DNA from: Oceanicaulis sp. BBD 1991-10
GTDB lineage: Bacteria; Pseudomonadota; Alphaproteobacteria; Caulobacterales; Maricaulaceae
DNA length: 53,667 nt
Direction of reading: 5' to 3'
NCBI GenBank assembly: GCA_001657295.1
Contig: LYSW01000008.1
Span: 1-53,667, forward strand
Shown: positions 19,517 to 27,940 of the stretch, one piece after another
How positions within the stretch are numbered: position 1 is the first letter of the stretch
Layout: every line of letters begins with the position of its first letter
Notes under the pieces: model-generated
Told to the model about the DNA's origin: nothing
The model's database searches: none
The model's input: only the letters and a program-made list of their open reading frames with translations
Program-made: the position numbers and the translations under genes

Positions 19517-20863
19517 CTACAGCACCTCTTTCAGGCCGGCCTCGAAGGCGGCGAAATCGTCTTCGGTGTTGGTTTCCGTGGCGGCGACCAGCAGCAGGTC
19601 GTCGAGGCCCTTGCCGGGGTAGAGCCGGCTGGCCGGAACGCCCGCGAGCACGCCCTTATCGGCCAGCGCGTCGACGGCGTCATTGGCGCTTTTGGGCAGG
19701 CGCAGGGTGAATTCGTTGAAGAATGCGTCGGTCACCAGCTCCACGCCCGGCAGCGCGGAGAGCCGGTCCGCCAGCGCGCAGGCGCGCTCGTGATTAAGGC
19801 GGGCGAGCTTGGAGATGCCGGCCTGACCCAGCAGGGTCATATGGATCGTCCAAGCCAGCGCCATCAAGCCAGAATTGGTGCAGATATTCGAGGTCGCCTT
19901 GTCGCGGCGAATATGCTGCTCGCGCGTGGACAGGGTCAGCACATAGCCGCGCCGGCCATCCGCATCGACGGTTTCACCGGCCAGGCGGCCCGGCATGTTG
20001 CGGATGAAGTTGCGATCGCCGCGGCAGGCGAACAGGCCCACATAGGGTCCGCCGAACTGCAGGCCGACGCCCAGCGACTGGCCTTCGCCGACCACGATGT
20101 CCGCGCCCATTTCGCCCGGCGGCGTCATCAGGCCAAGGGACACCACTTCTGTGAAGACCGCGATCAAAAGCGCGCCCTTGGCGTGGGCCGCTTCGGCGAG
20201 CGGGCGCAGATCATGGACCTTGCCGAACACGTCCGGGTTCTGAACCACGACGCAGGCGGTCTCCTCGTCGATGGCGGCCGCGATATCGTCCAGAGCGCCC
20301 GGCGCGGCGGCCTGGCTGACCGTGTCGATATCCATGTATTTGGCCAGCGTATGGGTCGCGGCGGCATAGTGCGGATGCAGATTGCCGCTGAGCACCGCTT
20401 TTTTGCGCCGGGTGATCCGGCAGGCCATCAGCACGGCCTCGGCGCAGGCGGTCGAGCCGTCATACATGGACGCGTTGGCCACCTCCATTCCGGTCAGCGC
20501 CGCGACCTGGGTCTGAAATTCAAACAGCGTCTGCAGCGTGCCCTGGCTGATCTCGGGCTGATAGGGCGTATAGCTGGTCAGGAATTCCGAACGCTGGATC
20601 AGGTGATCCACGCTGGCGGGCACATGGTGCTTATACGCCCCGGCGCCGACGAAGAAGGGCGCTTCGGACGCCGCCGTGTTTTTCTTCGCCATCGCGGTGA
20701 AGGCGCGCTCGACCGCCAGCTCCGTGGCGCGGCGCGGCAAGTCCACCACGCCGTCCAGCCGGGCGGCTTCGGGCACGTCTTCAAACAGCGCATCGACGCT
20801 GGACACGCCGATGACGCCGAGCATCTCGGTGCGGTCTTCGGGGGTTAAGGGGAGATAGCGCAT
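19517..20863 (-). CDS. gcvPA: Glycine dehydrogenase (decarboxylating) subunit 1
   Basis: 448 aa. N-terminal half of P-protein; starts [19 protein letters not shown] and contains [19 protein letters not shown] and [12 protein letters not shown], all typical of GcvPA. Works as a heterotetramer with GcvPB. Starts 4 bases after the stop of the PaiB-like gene. Confidence 0.96.
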   Translation of the reverse strand: MRYLPLTPEDRTEMLGVIGVSSVDALFEDVPEAARLDGVVDLPRRATELAVERAFTAMAKKNTAASEAPFFVGAGAYKHHVPASVDHLIQRSEFLTSYTPYQPEISQGTLQTLFEFQTQVAALTGMEVANASMYDGSTACAEAVLMACRITRRKKAVLSGNLHPHYAAATHTLAKYMDIDTVSQAAAPGALDDIAAAIDEETACVVVQNPDVFGKVHDLRPLAEAAHAKGALLIAVFTEVVSLGLMTPPGEMGADIVVGEGQSLGVGLQFGGPYVGLFACRGDRNFIRNMPGRLAGETVDADGRRGYVLTLSTREQHIRRDKATSNICTNSGLMALAWTIHMTLLGQAGISKLARLNHERACALADRLSALPGVELVTDAFFNEFTLRLPKSANDAVDALADKGVLAGVPASRLYPGKGLDDLLLVAATETNTEDDFAAFEAGLKEVL

Positions 20864-20867
20864 CGGC

Positions 20868-21512
20868 TTATCCTCGTTCCAACTCGCTCATGCGGGCCGC
20901 AATGGCGCGCGCCTTATAATCGTCTTGGGCCAGAAGCCCGGTGATGACGCCGTTGAAATCGGCGTCTGATTTGTTCTGACTCAGCTTCAACGTCGCCTTG
21001 AATTCGTCGACCGTCAGGCGAACGCCGCAGATCGCATTCATCAAGGCGTGCACATAGGTCGAAGGCGCGTCATCCAAAGCCCAGGAGGGCCGAAAACTCG
21101 CCTCATATGCAGTCGTCTGCCGGTCGAGAATGTCATGGAGGACGGCTTCATCTGAAATGAACGCCAACGTGCCGGTCGCCTCGGCTGAAATGAAATTCCA
21201 GGTCGGCACGACACGATGGCTCTCAGCCTTCGAGGCGTAGCTCGTCGGGGAAATATACGCATCCGGACCGCAGAAGATCGCAGTGGCCTTCACGTCTCCG
21301 CCCTGGTCGAGCGCACGAACGAAGGCGCTCGCCAGAGGCGCATGACCCTCAAAGGCGACGACCTCTCCGTCTTGTCCCACGACCGGTATGAGCGGCGCTT
21401 GAAGGCTTTGGATCGCGTGGCCGTCCCATGCACTCAAGGTCGCCAGCGGCGCAGCACGGGCGATCGCCAATGCGTCCTCTGGGCTCCCGTCAAATGCACG
21501 GTTCGAATGCAT
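20868..21512 (-). CDS. PaiB-family FMN-binding protein
   Basis: 214 aa. Family features: MHSNRAFDG start, [19 protein letters not shown] and the C-terminal [10 protein letters not shown]. The fold is a flavin-reductase-like split barrel. Bacillus PaiB was described as a negative regulator of sporulation/degradative enzymes; most homologues are uncharacterised. It sits inside the glycine cleavage operon between gcvH and gcvPA with 4- and 13-base gaps, so it should be co-expressed under the glycine riboswitch. That placement is unusual. Confidence 0.85.
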   Translation of the reverse strand: MHSNRAFDGSPEDALAIARAAPLATLSAWDGHAIQSLQAPLIPVVGQDGEVVAFEGHAPLASAFVRALDQGGDVKATAIFCGPDAYISPTSYASKAESHRVVPTWNFISAEATGTLAFISDEAVLHDILDRQTTAYEASFRPSWALDDAPSTYVHALMNAICGVRLTVDEFKATLKLSQNKSDADFNGVITGLLAQDDYKARAIAARMSELERG

Positions 21513-21525
21513 GATTCTCCCGGTC

Positions 21526-21894
21526 TTAGCTCGTGTGGGCCTTGTAGGCGGCGTCGTCCATCAGCGCGCCAAGCTCGCCGGCGTCGGCGACTTTCAGCTT
21601 GACGAACCAGCCCTCGCCGTCGGGCGCTTCATTGACTTTGCCCGGCTCGCCTTCCAGCACGTCATTGACGGCCACGACTTCGCCGGAGACGGGCGCGTAA
21701 ACCTCGGACGCGGCCTTCACGCTTTCAACAACGGCCAGCTCGTCGCCCTGCTTTACGGTTTTGCCGACTTCAGGCAGTTCGACGAACACCACGTCGCCCA
21801 GCTGCTCGGCGGCGTAGGCGGTGATGCCCATCACGCCCTCTTCGCCGTCGACGCGGATCCATTCATGGTCTTTGGTGTAGCGGGTCTCGGTCAT
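21526..21894 (-). CDS. gcvH: Glycine cleavage system H protein
   Basis: 122 aa. Lipoylated carrier; the lipoyl Lys is in [18 protein letters not shown]. Shuttles the aminomethyl group between P, T and L proteins. Family-typical start [22 protein letters not shown]. Confidence 0.97.
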   Translation of the reverse strand: MTETRYTKDHEWIRVDGEEGVMGITAYAAEQLGDVVFVELPEVGKTVKQGDELAVVESVKAASEVYAPVSGEVVAVNDVLEGEPGKVNEAPDGEGWFVKLKVADAGELGALMDDAAYKAHTS

Positions 21895-21929
21895 ATTTCT
21901 GTCTCCCCAGATAAACTCAAAACGCGGGC

Positions 21930-23027
21930 TCAGCCGCGATAGAAACGATGCGGCGCGAAGGGTGTTTTGACGACTTCGGCGGCGCGCGCCTTGCCGCGCA
22001 CCATCAGGTCCAGCGCGGCGCCCGGCTTGGCCAGGTCGGTGCGCACATAGCCCATGGCCACCGGCGCGCCCACGGTCGGACCGAACCCGCCGGAGGTGAC
22101 CACGCCGACAATCTCGCCATCGACCGCGATCTCGGTTCCTTCGCGCGCCGGCGCGCGGTCCTTCAGGGCGATGCCGACGCGCTTCTTGGCCGGCTTGTTC
22201 GCGATCTGATCGAGGATTTTCTCAGCCCCGGCGAAGTCGGCGCGCTCGCGCCGGGACTTGGCCACCGCCCAGGTCAGCGCCGCCTCGATCGGCGTGATGG
22301 TTTCGTCCATATCATGGCCGTACAGACACAGCCCCGCCTCCAGGCGCAGGCTGTCGCGGGCGCCCAAGCCGATCGGCTTGACGCGGTCATCGCTGAGCAA
22401 AGTGCGCGCCAGCGCTTCGGCCTTGTCGGCGGGCACGGAGATTTCAAACCCGTCTTCGCCGGTATAGCCGGAGCGCGAAATCATCACCTCAACGCCGTCA
22501 ATGGTGAACCAGCCCGCCTGCATGAAGACCATCTTGGCGGCGTCAGGCGCATGGTGCGCCATCACCGCGCCGGCGTCCGGGCCCTGCAGCGCCAGAAGCG
22601 CGCGCTCGGGGATTTCGGTCAGCGTGGCGCGATCGCCTATGGTCGCCTTGATGTAATCGAAATCGCCCCGCTTGCAGGCCGCGTTGACGACCAGAAACAG
22701 CCCCTGCGCGTCCGGGCGCGAGACCATGAAATCGTCCTTGATGCCGCCCTGATCATTCAAGAGCAGGGAATATTTCTGTTCGCCTGCGCCCAGGGCCGCC
22801 AGATCGGCGGTGATCACCGCCTCCAGCGCGGCTTCCTCGCCGGTCAGGCGCGCCTGGCCCATATGGGAGACGTCGAACAGGCCGGCGTGGGCGCGCGTGT
22901 GATTATGCTCGGGCAGGACGCCGTCATATTGGACCGGCATCTCATAGCCGGCGAAGGGCACCATTTTCGCGCCCAGCTCCACGTGGAGATCATAGAGCGG
23001 TGTTCGATGAAGCGGGGCGTCAGCCAT
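21930..23027 (-). CDS. gcvT: Glycine cleavage system T protein (aminomethyltransferase)
   Basis: 365 aa. Transfers methylene to tetrahydrofolate with ammonia release. Motifs: [32 protein letters not shown] and [11 protein letters not shown]; the C-terminal domain has [22 protein letters not shown]. First gene behind the riboswitch. AAGGA lies 7 bases upstream of ATG. Confidence 0.97.
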   Translation of the reverse strand: MADAPLHRTPLYDLHVELGAKMVPFAGYEMPVQYDGVLPEHNHTRAHAGLFDVSHMGQARLTGEEAALEAVITADLAALGAGEQKYSLLLNDQGGIKDDFMVSRPDAQGLFLVVNAACKRGDFDYIKATIGDRATLTEIPERALLALQGPDAGAVMAHHAPDAAKMVFMQAGWFTIDGVEVMISRSGYTGEDGFEISVPADKAEALARTLLSDDRVKPIGLGARDSLRLEAGLCLYGHDMDETITPIEAALTWAVAKSRRERADFAGAEKILDQIANKPAKKRVGIALKDRAPAREGTEIAVDGEIVGVVTSGGFGPTVGAPVAMGYVRTDLAKPGAALDLMVRGKARAAEVVKTPFAPHRFYRG

Positions 23028-23108
23028 GTTGCGGTCCTTGTCTCAAGCTTCGTGCGGCAGCGCGTCCGCCGGGCCGCTCGATCGAGCGATCCGGTGTTCG
23101 CGCCCCCG

Positions 23109-23304
23109 CTGTCTTCGAAACCTGAGAGATTCCCGCGCCGCGCCTCCGGTGAGGCGCCCGCTTTGCTCCTTCGGTGGGGCCAGACTGCACGCCTCGCCCG
23201 CTTTCCAGCGTCGGTCTTTCACCTGCGGTCCCGTAGCCTGAGCGTTTCCGGGGCGGTTGCGCCTTCGGCGCCGGCGTCTTCGGCCGGTCTCTCCCGCAGA
23301 TGAC
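23109..23304 (-). ncRNA. Tandem glycine riboswitch upstream of gcvT
   Basis: Read on the minus strand, aptamer 1 starts GGGAGAGACC (23294-23285), contains CGCCGAAGGCGCAACCGCCC and CGGAAACGCTCAGGC, and ends near 23226. Aptamer 2 follows after a short linker, contains CCGAAGGAGCAA and closes with GAATCTCTCAGGT near 23120. Both carry the glycine-aptamer consensus cores. It lies about 80 bases before gcvT and should switch the gcv operon on when glycine accumulates; I do not see an obvious intrinsic terminator in the expression platform, so translational control is possible. Confidence 0.9.
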
Positions 23305-23358
23305 CTAGTTATGGCTCGCCCTCACCCAGCAGAATCTGGTGCGTCAGGACGACGCGCA

Positions 23359-23386
23359 AACCTAGCTCTGAAGGGGTGGGAGTCAA
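23359..23386 (-). promoter_or_regulatory. Probable promoter of the glycine cleavage operon
   Basis: Minus strand TTGACTC (23386-23380) and GCTAGGTT (23366-23359) with a 13-base interval fit the Caulobacter housekeeping promoter. It would start transcription about 45-50 bases before aptamer 1. The remaining part of the 501-base gap (23387-23528), downstream of argS, shows no gene or clear terminator. Confidence 0.5.
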
Positions 23387-23528
23387 TGCGGGAAGGGCGA
23401 TTGACCAAGCGCGAATTCACCACGCCCATGTCACGGCCTGTTTGACCGGGTCGGCCCTGCCGGCTGGTCTGCCAGGTCACGGCGATACTCCTCCCGGGCC
23501 AAGCCGGGGGCGGCGCCGGAAATGCGCC

Positions 23529-25292
23529 CTACATCCGCTCCGGCACGTCTAGCCCGATCAGACCCAGCACCAGCTCCATCTGGCGCAGCGCGGTCTCCGC
23601 CAGTTTCAGGCGCGAGGCGCGGATCGCCTCGTCCTTTTCCGGCAGGATCGGACAGGCCGCGTAAAAGCCTGAAAAGGCTTGGGCGAGGCCATAGGCGTGC
23701 TCGCACAGCACGTTCGGCGCCCGGTCGCGTTCCGCGCGGGCGAGCGCGCCGCTGAAGCTGTCCAGCCGGCGAACCAGAGCGGCCTCCGCATCATGGCCGA
23801 CGGTGACGTCGCCGGCGGTCAGGCCCTGGTCCGCCGCCTTGCGCAGCACCGATTTGATGCGGACGGCCTGGTAGAGAAGATAAGGGCCGGTCTTGCCTTC
23901 GAAGCTGACGAAACGATCCAGATCGAAGATGTAATTCGTCGTGCGGACGTTTGAGAGGTCGGAGAATTTGATCGCCGCATTGGCGACGCTGCGCGCCACG
24001 GCTTCAAATTCGGCCTCAGATAATTGCGCGCCCAGGCCCGCCTCGTTAAGGCGCGCCCGCGCACGCTCGCGCGCTTGCCCGATCAGATCGGCCAGCTTGA
24101 ACGTGCCGCCCGCGCGCGTGCGCAGCCGCTTGCCGTCGGCGCCGTTGACGGTGCCGAATTTCACATGCTCCAGCCCGCCCTCTTGCGCGAGACCGGCCTT
24201 GTAGGCGGCGCGGAAGACCTGCTCGAAATGGTCCGACTGGCCCAGATCCACGACATACAGGATCAGCTGCGGATCCTGCTCGCGGCGGCGCTCCAATATG
24301 GTCGCCAGATCGGTGGTGGCGTAAAGCGCCGCGCCCGCGCTGGAGACGAGGATGAGCGGGGCGAGCTCCTTCTTGTCGCTGTCGCGCGCAACCCGCACGA
24401 TCCAGGCGCCCTCGCTTTGCTCCGCCACGCCGCGGACCTTGAAGTCTTCAACCAGCTCCGGGATCAGATCATTGACGTCGCTTTCGCCCTTCCACAGGTC
24501 GAAGCTGACGCCCAGCGCATCAAAATCCGCGCGCAGCGCCTGGATCGACACGGCGATGAAGTGCGCCAGCAGCGCGCGATAGCCGGGCCGGCCGGCCTGC
24601 AGCTCCGCCGTGGCCTTGCGCGAGCGTTCATTGCGCGCGGCGTCTTCCTTGGCTTTGGCGCTGGCCTGCGGGTAAAGCCGGGACAGATCCTCAATGCTCA
24701 CCGGCGGCTGGTCCGGATAAGGACCGTCTTGAGCGGCGTCGAAATAGGGCAGGTCTGGCTGCTCGTCTTGAAGTTCGGTGATCAGATGGCCCATCTGAAG
24801 GCCCCAATCGCCCAGATGAATGTCGCTGATCACCTCATGGCCGCGAAATCGCATCAGGCGCTGCAGACAGTCCCCGATCACTGACGAGCGCAGATGGCCC
24901 ACATGCATGGGCTTGGCGACGTTGGGGCCGCCGAAATCGATCATCAGCTTGATCGGTTCCCCGGACGCCTCGCCGCCCGTGCGCGCATCAGCCGCGATCG
25001 CGTTGGCGCGCGCGGCGTAGGCTTCGGCGGGCGGGGTGAGGTTCAGAAAACCCGGGCCCGCGATCTCGATCTTGAGCTCAGGGTGCGCCGTCGTCAGATG
25101 ATCGGTGACCGCCTGGGCGATTTCACGCGGATTGCGTTTGGCCTGCTTGGCCGCCGCCAGAGCGCCGTTGCACTGGTAGGGCGCCAGGTCCGGGCGATCG
25201 CTCTCGATGACGCCGCCCAGCTCCCGCGGCAGATCAAGCGCGGCGAAGGCCGCGCCGACATCTTCAGACAGCGCTTCAAGCAATGACGGCAT
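23529..25292 (-). CDS. argS: Arginyl-tRNA synthetase
   Basis: 587 aa class I synthetase. N-terminal Add-1 domain; FGGPNVAKPMHVGHLRSSVIGD with the HIGH motif as HVGH; IHLGDWGLQMGHL; KRLRTRAGGT in place of KMSKS as in many ArgS; C-terminal anticodon-binding domain ending LVLGLIGLDVPERM. Starts 26 bases downstream of the lipoprotein gene, so possibly cotranscribed. Confidence 0.97.
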   Translation of the reverse strand: MPSLLEALSEDVGAAFAALDLPRELGGVIESDRPDLAPYQCNGALAAAKQAKRNPREIAQAVTDHLTTAHPELKIEIAGPGFLNLTPPAEAYAARANAIAADARTGGEASGEPIKLMIDFGGPNVAKPMHVGHLRSSVIGDCLQRLMRFRGHEVISDIHLGDWGLQMGHLITELQDEQPDLPYFDAAQDGPYPDQPPVSIEDLSRLYPQASAKAKEDAARNERSRKATAELQAGRPGYRALLAHFIAVSIQALRADFDALGVSFDLWKGESDVNDLIPELVEDFKVRGVAEQSEGAWIVRVARDSDKKELAPLILVSSAGAALYATTDLATILERRREQDPQLILYVVDLGQSDHFEQVFRAAYKAGLAQEGGLEHVKFGTVNGADGKRLRTRAGGTFKLADLIGQARERARARLNEAGLGAQLSEAEFEAVARSVANAAIKFSDLSNVRTTNYIFDLDRFVSFEGKTGPYLLYQAVRIKSVLRKAADQGLTAGDVTVGHDAEAALVRRLDSFSGALARAERDRAPNVLCEHAYGLAQAFSGFYAACPILPEKDEAIRASRLKLAETALRQMELVLGLIGLDVPERM

Positions 25293-25318
25293 GGTCGTTG
25301 GTCCTGATGGGGCGTTGC

Positions 25319-25891
25319 TCAGCCCTGGCCGGCGTCGACGCGGAAGCGCAGACCGTCCCGATTGAACTGCAGCTGTTCCTCGGTCAGCTCGAAGCCGACG
25401 ATGACTTCAAAATTCACGCCCGAGGTGTCCGGCTGAGCGCGGGGAATGGAGATGCGGCCGAAATCTTCAATCATCTCGACGCGATCCTGTCCCGGTTCGA
25501 AGCGAACCGTGATCGGAAAGACTTCACGGTGGATGACGACCCGGTCGGTGCGCGTGACCGCGACGAAGAGATTATAGGTGTGCGTGTCGCCGATCGCGGC
25601 CGGGCCGCGGCCGAAGGCCATGCGCACGCCCATCTCCATATTGATGGGGCTGGCCGTGCGGTCGGTATAGCGGCAAAGGCTGGCGACATTCAAAATCTCG
25701 CCGGTGAATCCGACATTTTCAAAGATCAGCTCTTCGCCGCTGATCTGCACCATGCGATGGGCGTCGTACAGCGCCAGGGCGTTCGGGCAAGGACCGGGAT
25801 TCGGCTCCGGCGTGCCGAAAGTGTCTCGAACGCCCTGACAGCCCGACAGCAATAATCCGGCGGCGAGCGCGCTGGCGATGGTGATGCGCAT
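25319..25891 (-). CDS. Predicted lipoprotein of unknown function
   Basis: 190 aa. Signal peptide with lipobox LSGC (MRITIASALAAGLLLSGC). The mature part is beta-rich with few cysteines; C54-type Cys in NPGPCPNALALYD and LCRYTD could pair. No family recognised. ATG 25891 with GAGGG 6-7 bases upstream is preferred over an upstream in-frame ATG. Located directly before argS. Confidence 0.75.
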   Translation of the reverse strand: MRITIASALAAGLLLSGCQGVRDTFGTPEPNPGPCPNALALYDAHRMVQISGEELIFENVGFTGEILNVASLCRYTDRTASPINMEMGVRMAFGRGPAAIGDTHTYNLFVAVTRTDRVVIHREVFPITVRFEPGQDRVEMIEDFGRISIPRAQPDTSGVNFEVIVGFELTEEQLQFNRDGLRFRVDAGQG

Positions 25892-26051
25892 GGAGACCCT
25901 CTCGTTGACCTTCAGCAGACTGGACCCCACGTCACATCGCATGCTCAAGGCGCGCGATCGATTGTGAGGCGCAGCTGTGATCTGCTAGACCGTCTCTTAG
26001 GACGCGAGCGCTGTATCCGCAACGCCCCGGCGCGCTAAATGGAAGGCCTTC

Positions 26052-26999
26052 ATGATGACCGCCAAGCCTGATCTGACCCTGCTGCTGGCCAGCCCGCGCG
26101 GCTTTTGCGCCGGCGTGGACCGGGCCATCCAGATCGTCGAACAGGCGCTCAAACGCTACGGCGCGCCGGTCTATGTCCGCCATGAAATCGTTCACAACAA
26201 GCATGTGGTGAACCGCCTTAAGACCATGGGCGCGGTCTTCATCAAAGAACTCGACGAATGCCCCGACGATCGGCCAGTCGTGTTTTCCGCCCATGGCGTC
26301 CCCAAGCAGGTGCCGGCCGAAGCCCGGCGCCGGGACATGCTTTATGTCGACGCGACCTGCCCGCTGGTCTCCAAAGTCCATGTCGAGGCGCAGCGCCATT
26401 TCAAGAACGGCAAGACCATCTTGCTGATCGGTCACGCCGGCCATCCCGAAGTCGTCGGCACGATGGGCCAGTTGCCCGAAGGGGCGGTGAGCCTGATCGA
26501 AACCGTCGAGGACGTCGCCCGGCTTGACGGGGTGAAGGGCGAAGAGCTCGCCTTCGTGACGCAGACCACCCTGTCGGTGGACGACACCGCGGAAATCGTC
26601 GCCGCGCTCCAGAAGCGCTTCCCGGCCATCGCGGCGCCCCACAAGGAAGACATCTGCTACGCCACCACCAACCGTCAGGCTGCGGTGAAAGCCATCGGCG
26701 CCGGCGCGGATCTGGTGCTGGTGGTCGGTGCGCCCAACTCCTCCAATTCGGTTCGCCTGGTCGAAGTCGCCGAACGCGCCGGCGCGAAGACCGCCTATCT
26801 CGTGCCCAGCGCCGAGGCGGTCGACTGGGCCTGGTTTGACGGCGCAAAGCGCGTCGGCGTCTCCGCCGGCGCGAGCGCGCCGGAAGACCTGGTCGAAGAC
26901 CTGATCGCCGCCATCGCCGAACGCTTCGCCGTTGAGATCGAAGAGGTCCGCGTGGCGGATGAGGACGTCGTCTTCAAACTGCCCAAGGAAGTCGCGTGA
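26052..26999 (+). CDS. ispH: 4-hydroxy-3-methylbut-2-enyl diphosphate reductase IspH (LytB)
   Basis: 315 aa. Last step of the MEP isoprenoid pathway, giving IPP and DMAPP. Three cluster cysteines are seen in [22 protein letters not shown] and [22 protein letters not shown] and TQTTLSVDD are the substrate-binding motifs. GGAAGG lies 5 bases upstream of the tandem ATGs. GCTAGACC at 25984-25991 may be its -10 element. Confidence 0.97.
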   Translation: MMTAKPDLTLLLASPRGFCAGVDRAIQIVEQALKRYGAPVYVRHEIVHNKHVVNRLKTMGAVFIKELDECPDDRPVVFSAHGVPKQVPAEARRRDMLYVDATCPLVSKVHVEAQRHFKNGKTILLIGHAGHPEVVGTMGQLPEGAVSLIETVEDVARLDGVKGEELAFVTQTTLSVDDTAEIVAALQKRFPAIAAPHKEDICYATTNRQAAVKAIGAGADLVLVVGAPNSSNSVRLVEVAERAGAKTAYLVPSAEAVDWAWFDGAKRVGVSAGASAPEDLVEDLIAAIAERFAVEIEEVRVADEDVVFKLPKEVA

Positions 27000-27007
27000 C
27001 GCGCAAC

Positions 27008-27025
27008 TCTTTCGCGCGCGAAAGA
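27008..27025. promoter_or_regulatory. 18-bp perfect palindrome, probable MarR operator
   Basis: TCTTTCGCGCGCGAAAGA is self-complementary over 18 bases. It lies 20 bases before the marR ATG and covers the -35 position of the GCTAATCT (27032-27039) promoter, the classic layout of an autoregulated MarR gene. No T-run follows, so it is not a convincing ispH terminator. Confidence 0.6.
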
Positions 27026-27031
27026 ATCGCG

Positions 27032-27039
27032 GCTAATCT
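27032..27039 (+). promoter_or_regulatory. -10 element giving a probable leaderless marR transcript
   Basis: GCTAATCT ends 6 bases before the ATG at 27046. Start of transcription would coincide with the start codon. Two other genes here show the same geometry (27927-27934 and 29373-29380). Confidence 0.5.
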
Positions 27040-27045
27040 CTTGTT

Positions 27046-27474
27046 ATGGCTCGTGTCCGCGCCGTCGACCGGCGGCTCTACCTTTTGATTGAAATCGCGT
27101 CGCGGCGTTTGACCCGCGATGTGGATGCTCGGCTGACTCAGGAAGTCGGCGTGACGGCGAGCCAGGCGGCCGTGCTGTTTCTTCTATTGCGCCGCGGCGA
27201 GCGGCGCATGGGCGCCATCGGGGAGGTGCTCGCCCTGGGCGCGCCGGCGGTCAGCGGGCTGGTCACCCGCATGGAGAAGGGCGGCCTCGTCGTGCGGCGC
27301 AAGGACGCCTCGGACAAGCGCGGCGCCCTGGTGGATTTGAGTGAAGCGGGCCGGCAGGCCGCCGAACGCGCGGACATTGTCCTGCGCGCTTTCAACGCCG
27401 AGCTGGACGAGCGGCTGGGCGAGGACGACGCCGACGCGCTCTACCATGCGCTCACCCGTCTGGCGGCCGACTAG
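27046..27474 (+). CDS. MarR-family transcriptional regulator
   Basis: 142 aa winged-helix protein: DNA-recognition helix around LALGAPAVSGLVTRMEKGGLVVRRKDASDKRGALVDLSE, the usual DxRxxx wing as DASDKRG. Dimerisation helices flank it. Ligand unknown. ATG only 6 bases after a GCTA-type -10 element and lacking a Shine-Dalgarno, so the mRNA is probably leaderless. The palindrome upstream suggests autoregulation. Confidence 0.88.
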   Translation: MARVRAVDRRLYLLIEIASRRLTRDVDARLTQEVGVTASQAAVLFLLLRRGERRMGAIGEVLALGAPAVSGLVTRMEKGGLVVRRKDASDKRGALVDLSEAGRQAAERADIVLRAFNAELDERLGEDDADALYHALTRLAAD

Positions 27475-27574
27475 CGCCCCCGTGATCCAAGCTGGCACAG
27501 CCCGTTTACCGCTGACTAACCGCCTGATTTGAAAGCGCGTGCACGTCTGCGCATTTGCGGTCATGGTCGCGGGC

Positions 27575-27898
27575 ATGGACGCTGTCTTCGCATCCGGACT
27601 GAGCGCATTTCAATCCGCCAGCGCGCGGTTGCAAGCGGCGGTCAAACCGGTCGAGCGTGTTCGTGAATCGACCATCCCTGCCGCGTCCCCCCAAGACGCA
27701 CCTCAAACTCGCGCGGCCGCCGGGCCAAGCCCTGCCCCCCCACCACCTGCCGACCCCGGCGGCCGCGCCCCCTCTTCTTTCAACGCCGTCGAGGCCAGCG
27801 TGGAGATGATCCGCGCCCGCCAAGAAGCGCGCCTGGGCGCCGCCCTGATCCGCACCGGCGACGAGATGAGCCGGACGCTCCTGGACCTGCGCGCTTAG
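27575..27898 (+). CDS. Mini flagellar-axial-like protein (unnamed)
   Basis: 107 aa from ATG 27575 (27563 also possible). The N-terminus MDAVFASGLSAFQSASARL resembles the first helix of rod/hook proteins, and the C-terminus VEMIRARQEARLGAALIRTGDEM followed by SRTLLDL resembles their last helix (compare the A-x-VI-x-T-A-D-x-M-x-x-TLL pattern of FlgE/FlgG). Between them lies a Pro/Ala-rich disordered linker. Real rod proteins are much longer, so this looks like a protein made only of the two D0-type ends. Function unknown; no flagellar gene adjoins it. Confidence 0.65.
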   Translation: MDAVFASGLSAFQSASARLQAAVKPVERVRESTIPAASPQDAPQTRAAAGPSPAPPPPADPGGRAPSSFNAVEASVEMIRARQEARLGAALIRTGDEMSRTLLDLRA

Positions 27899-27926
27899 GC
27901 CTCGGTTCAAACCGTCACGACCGCTC

Positions 27927-27934
27927 GCTAGCCT
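27927..27934 (+). promoter_or_regulatory. -10 element giving a probable leaderless symporter transcript
   Basis: GCTAGCCT ends 6 bases before ATG 27941; the -35 (TTCAAAC at 27906-27912) is poor. No Shine-Dalgarno precedes the ATG. Confidence 0.4.
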
Positions 27935-27940
27935 TCAGGC

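Noticed and set aside
23387-23528. Small gene or terminator between argS and the glycine riboswitch promoter
   Set aside because: Open frames here continue into argS antisense or lack start signals, and I could not find a convincing hairpin with T-run.
25892-26051. tRNA gene between the lipoprotein and ispH
   Set aside because: No acceptor stem, T-arm GTTC context or CCA-compatible fold could be drawn.
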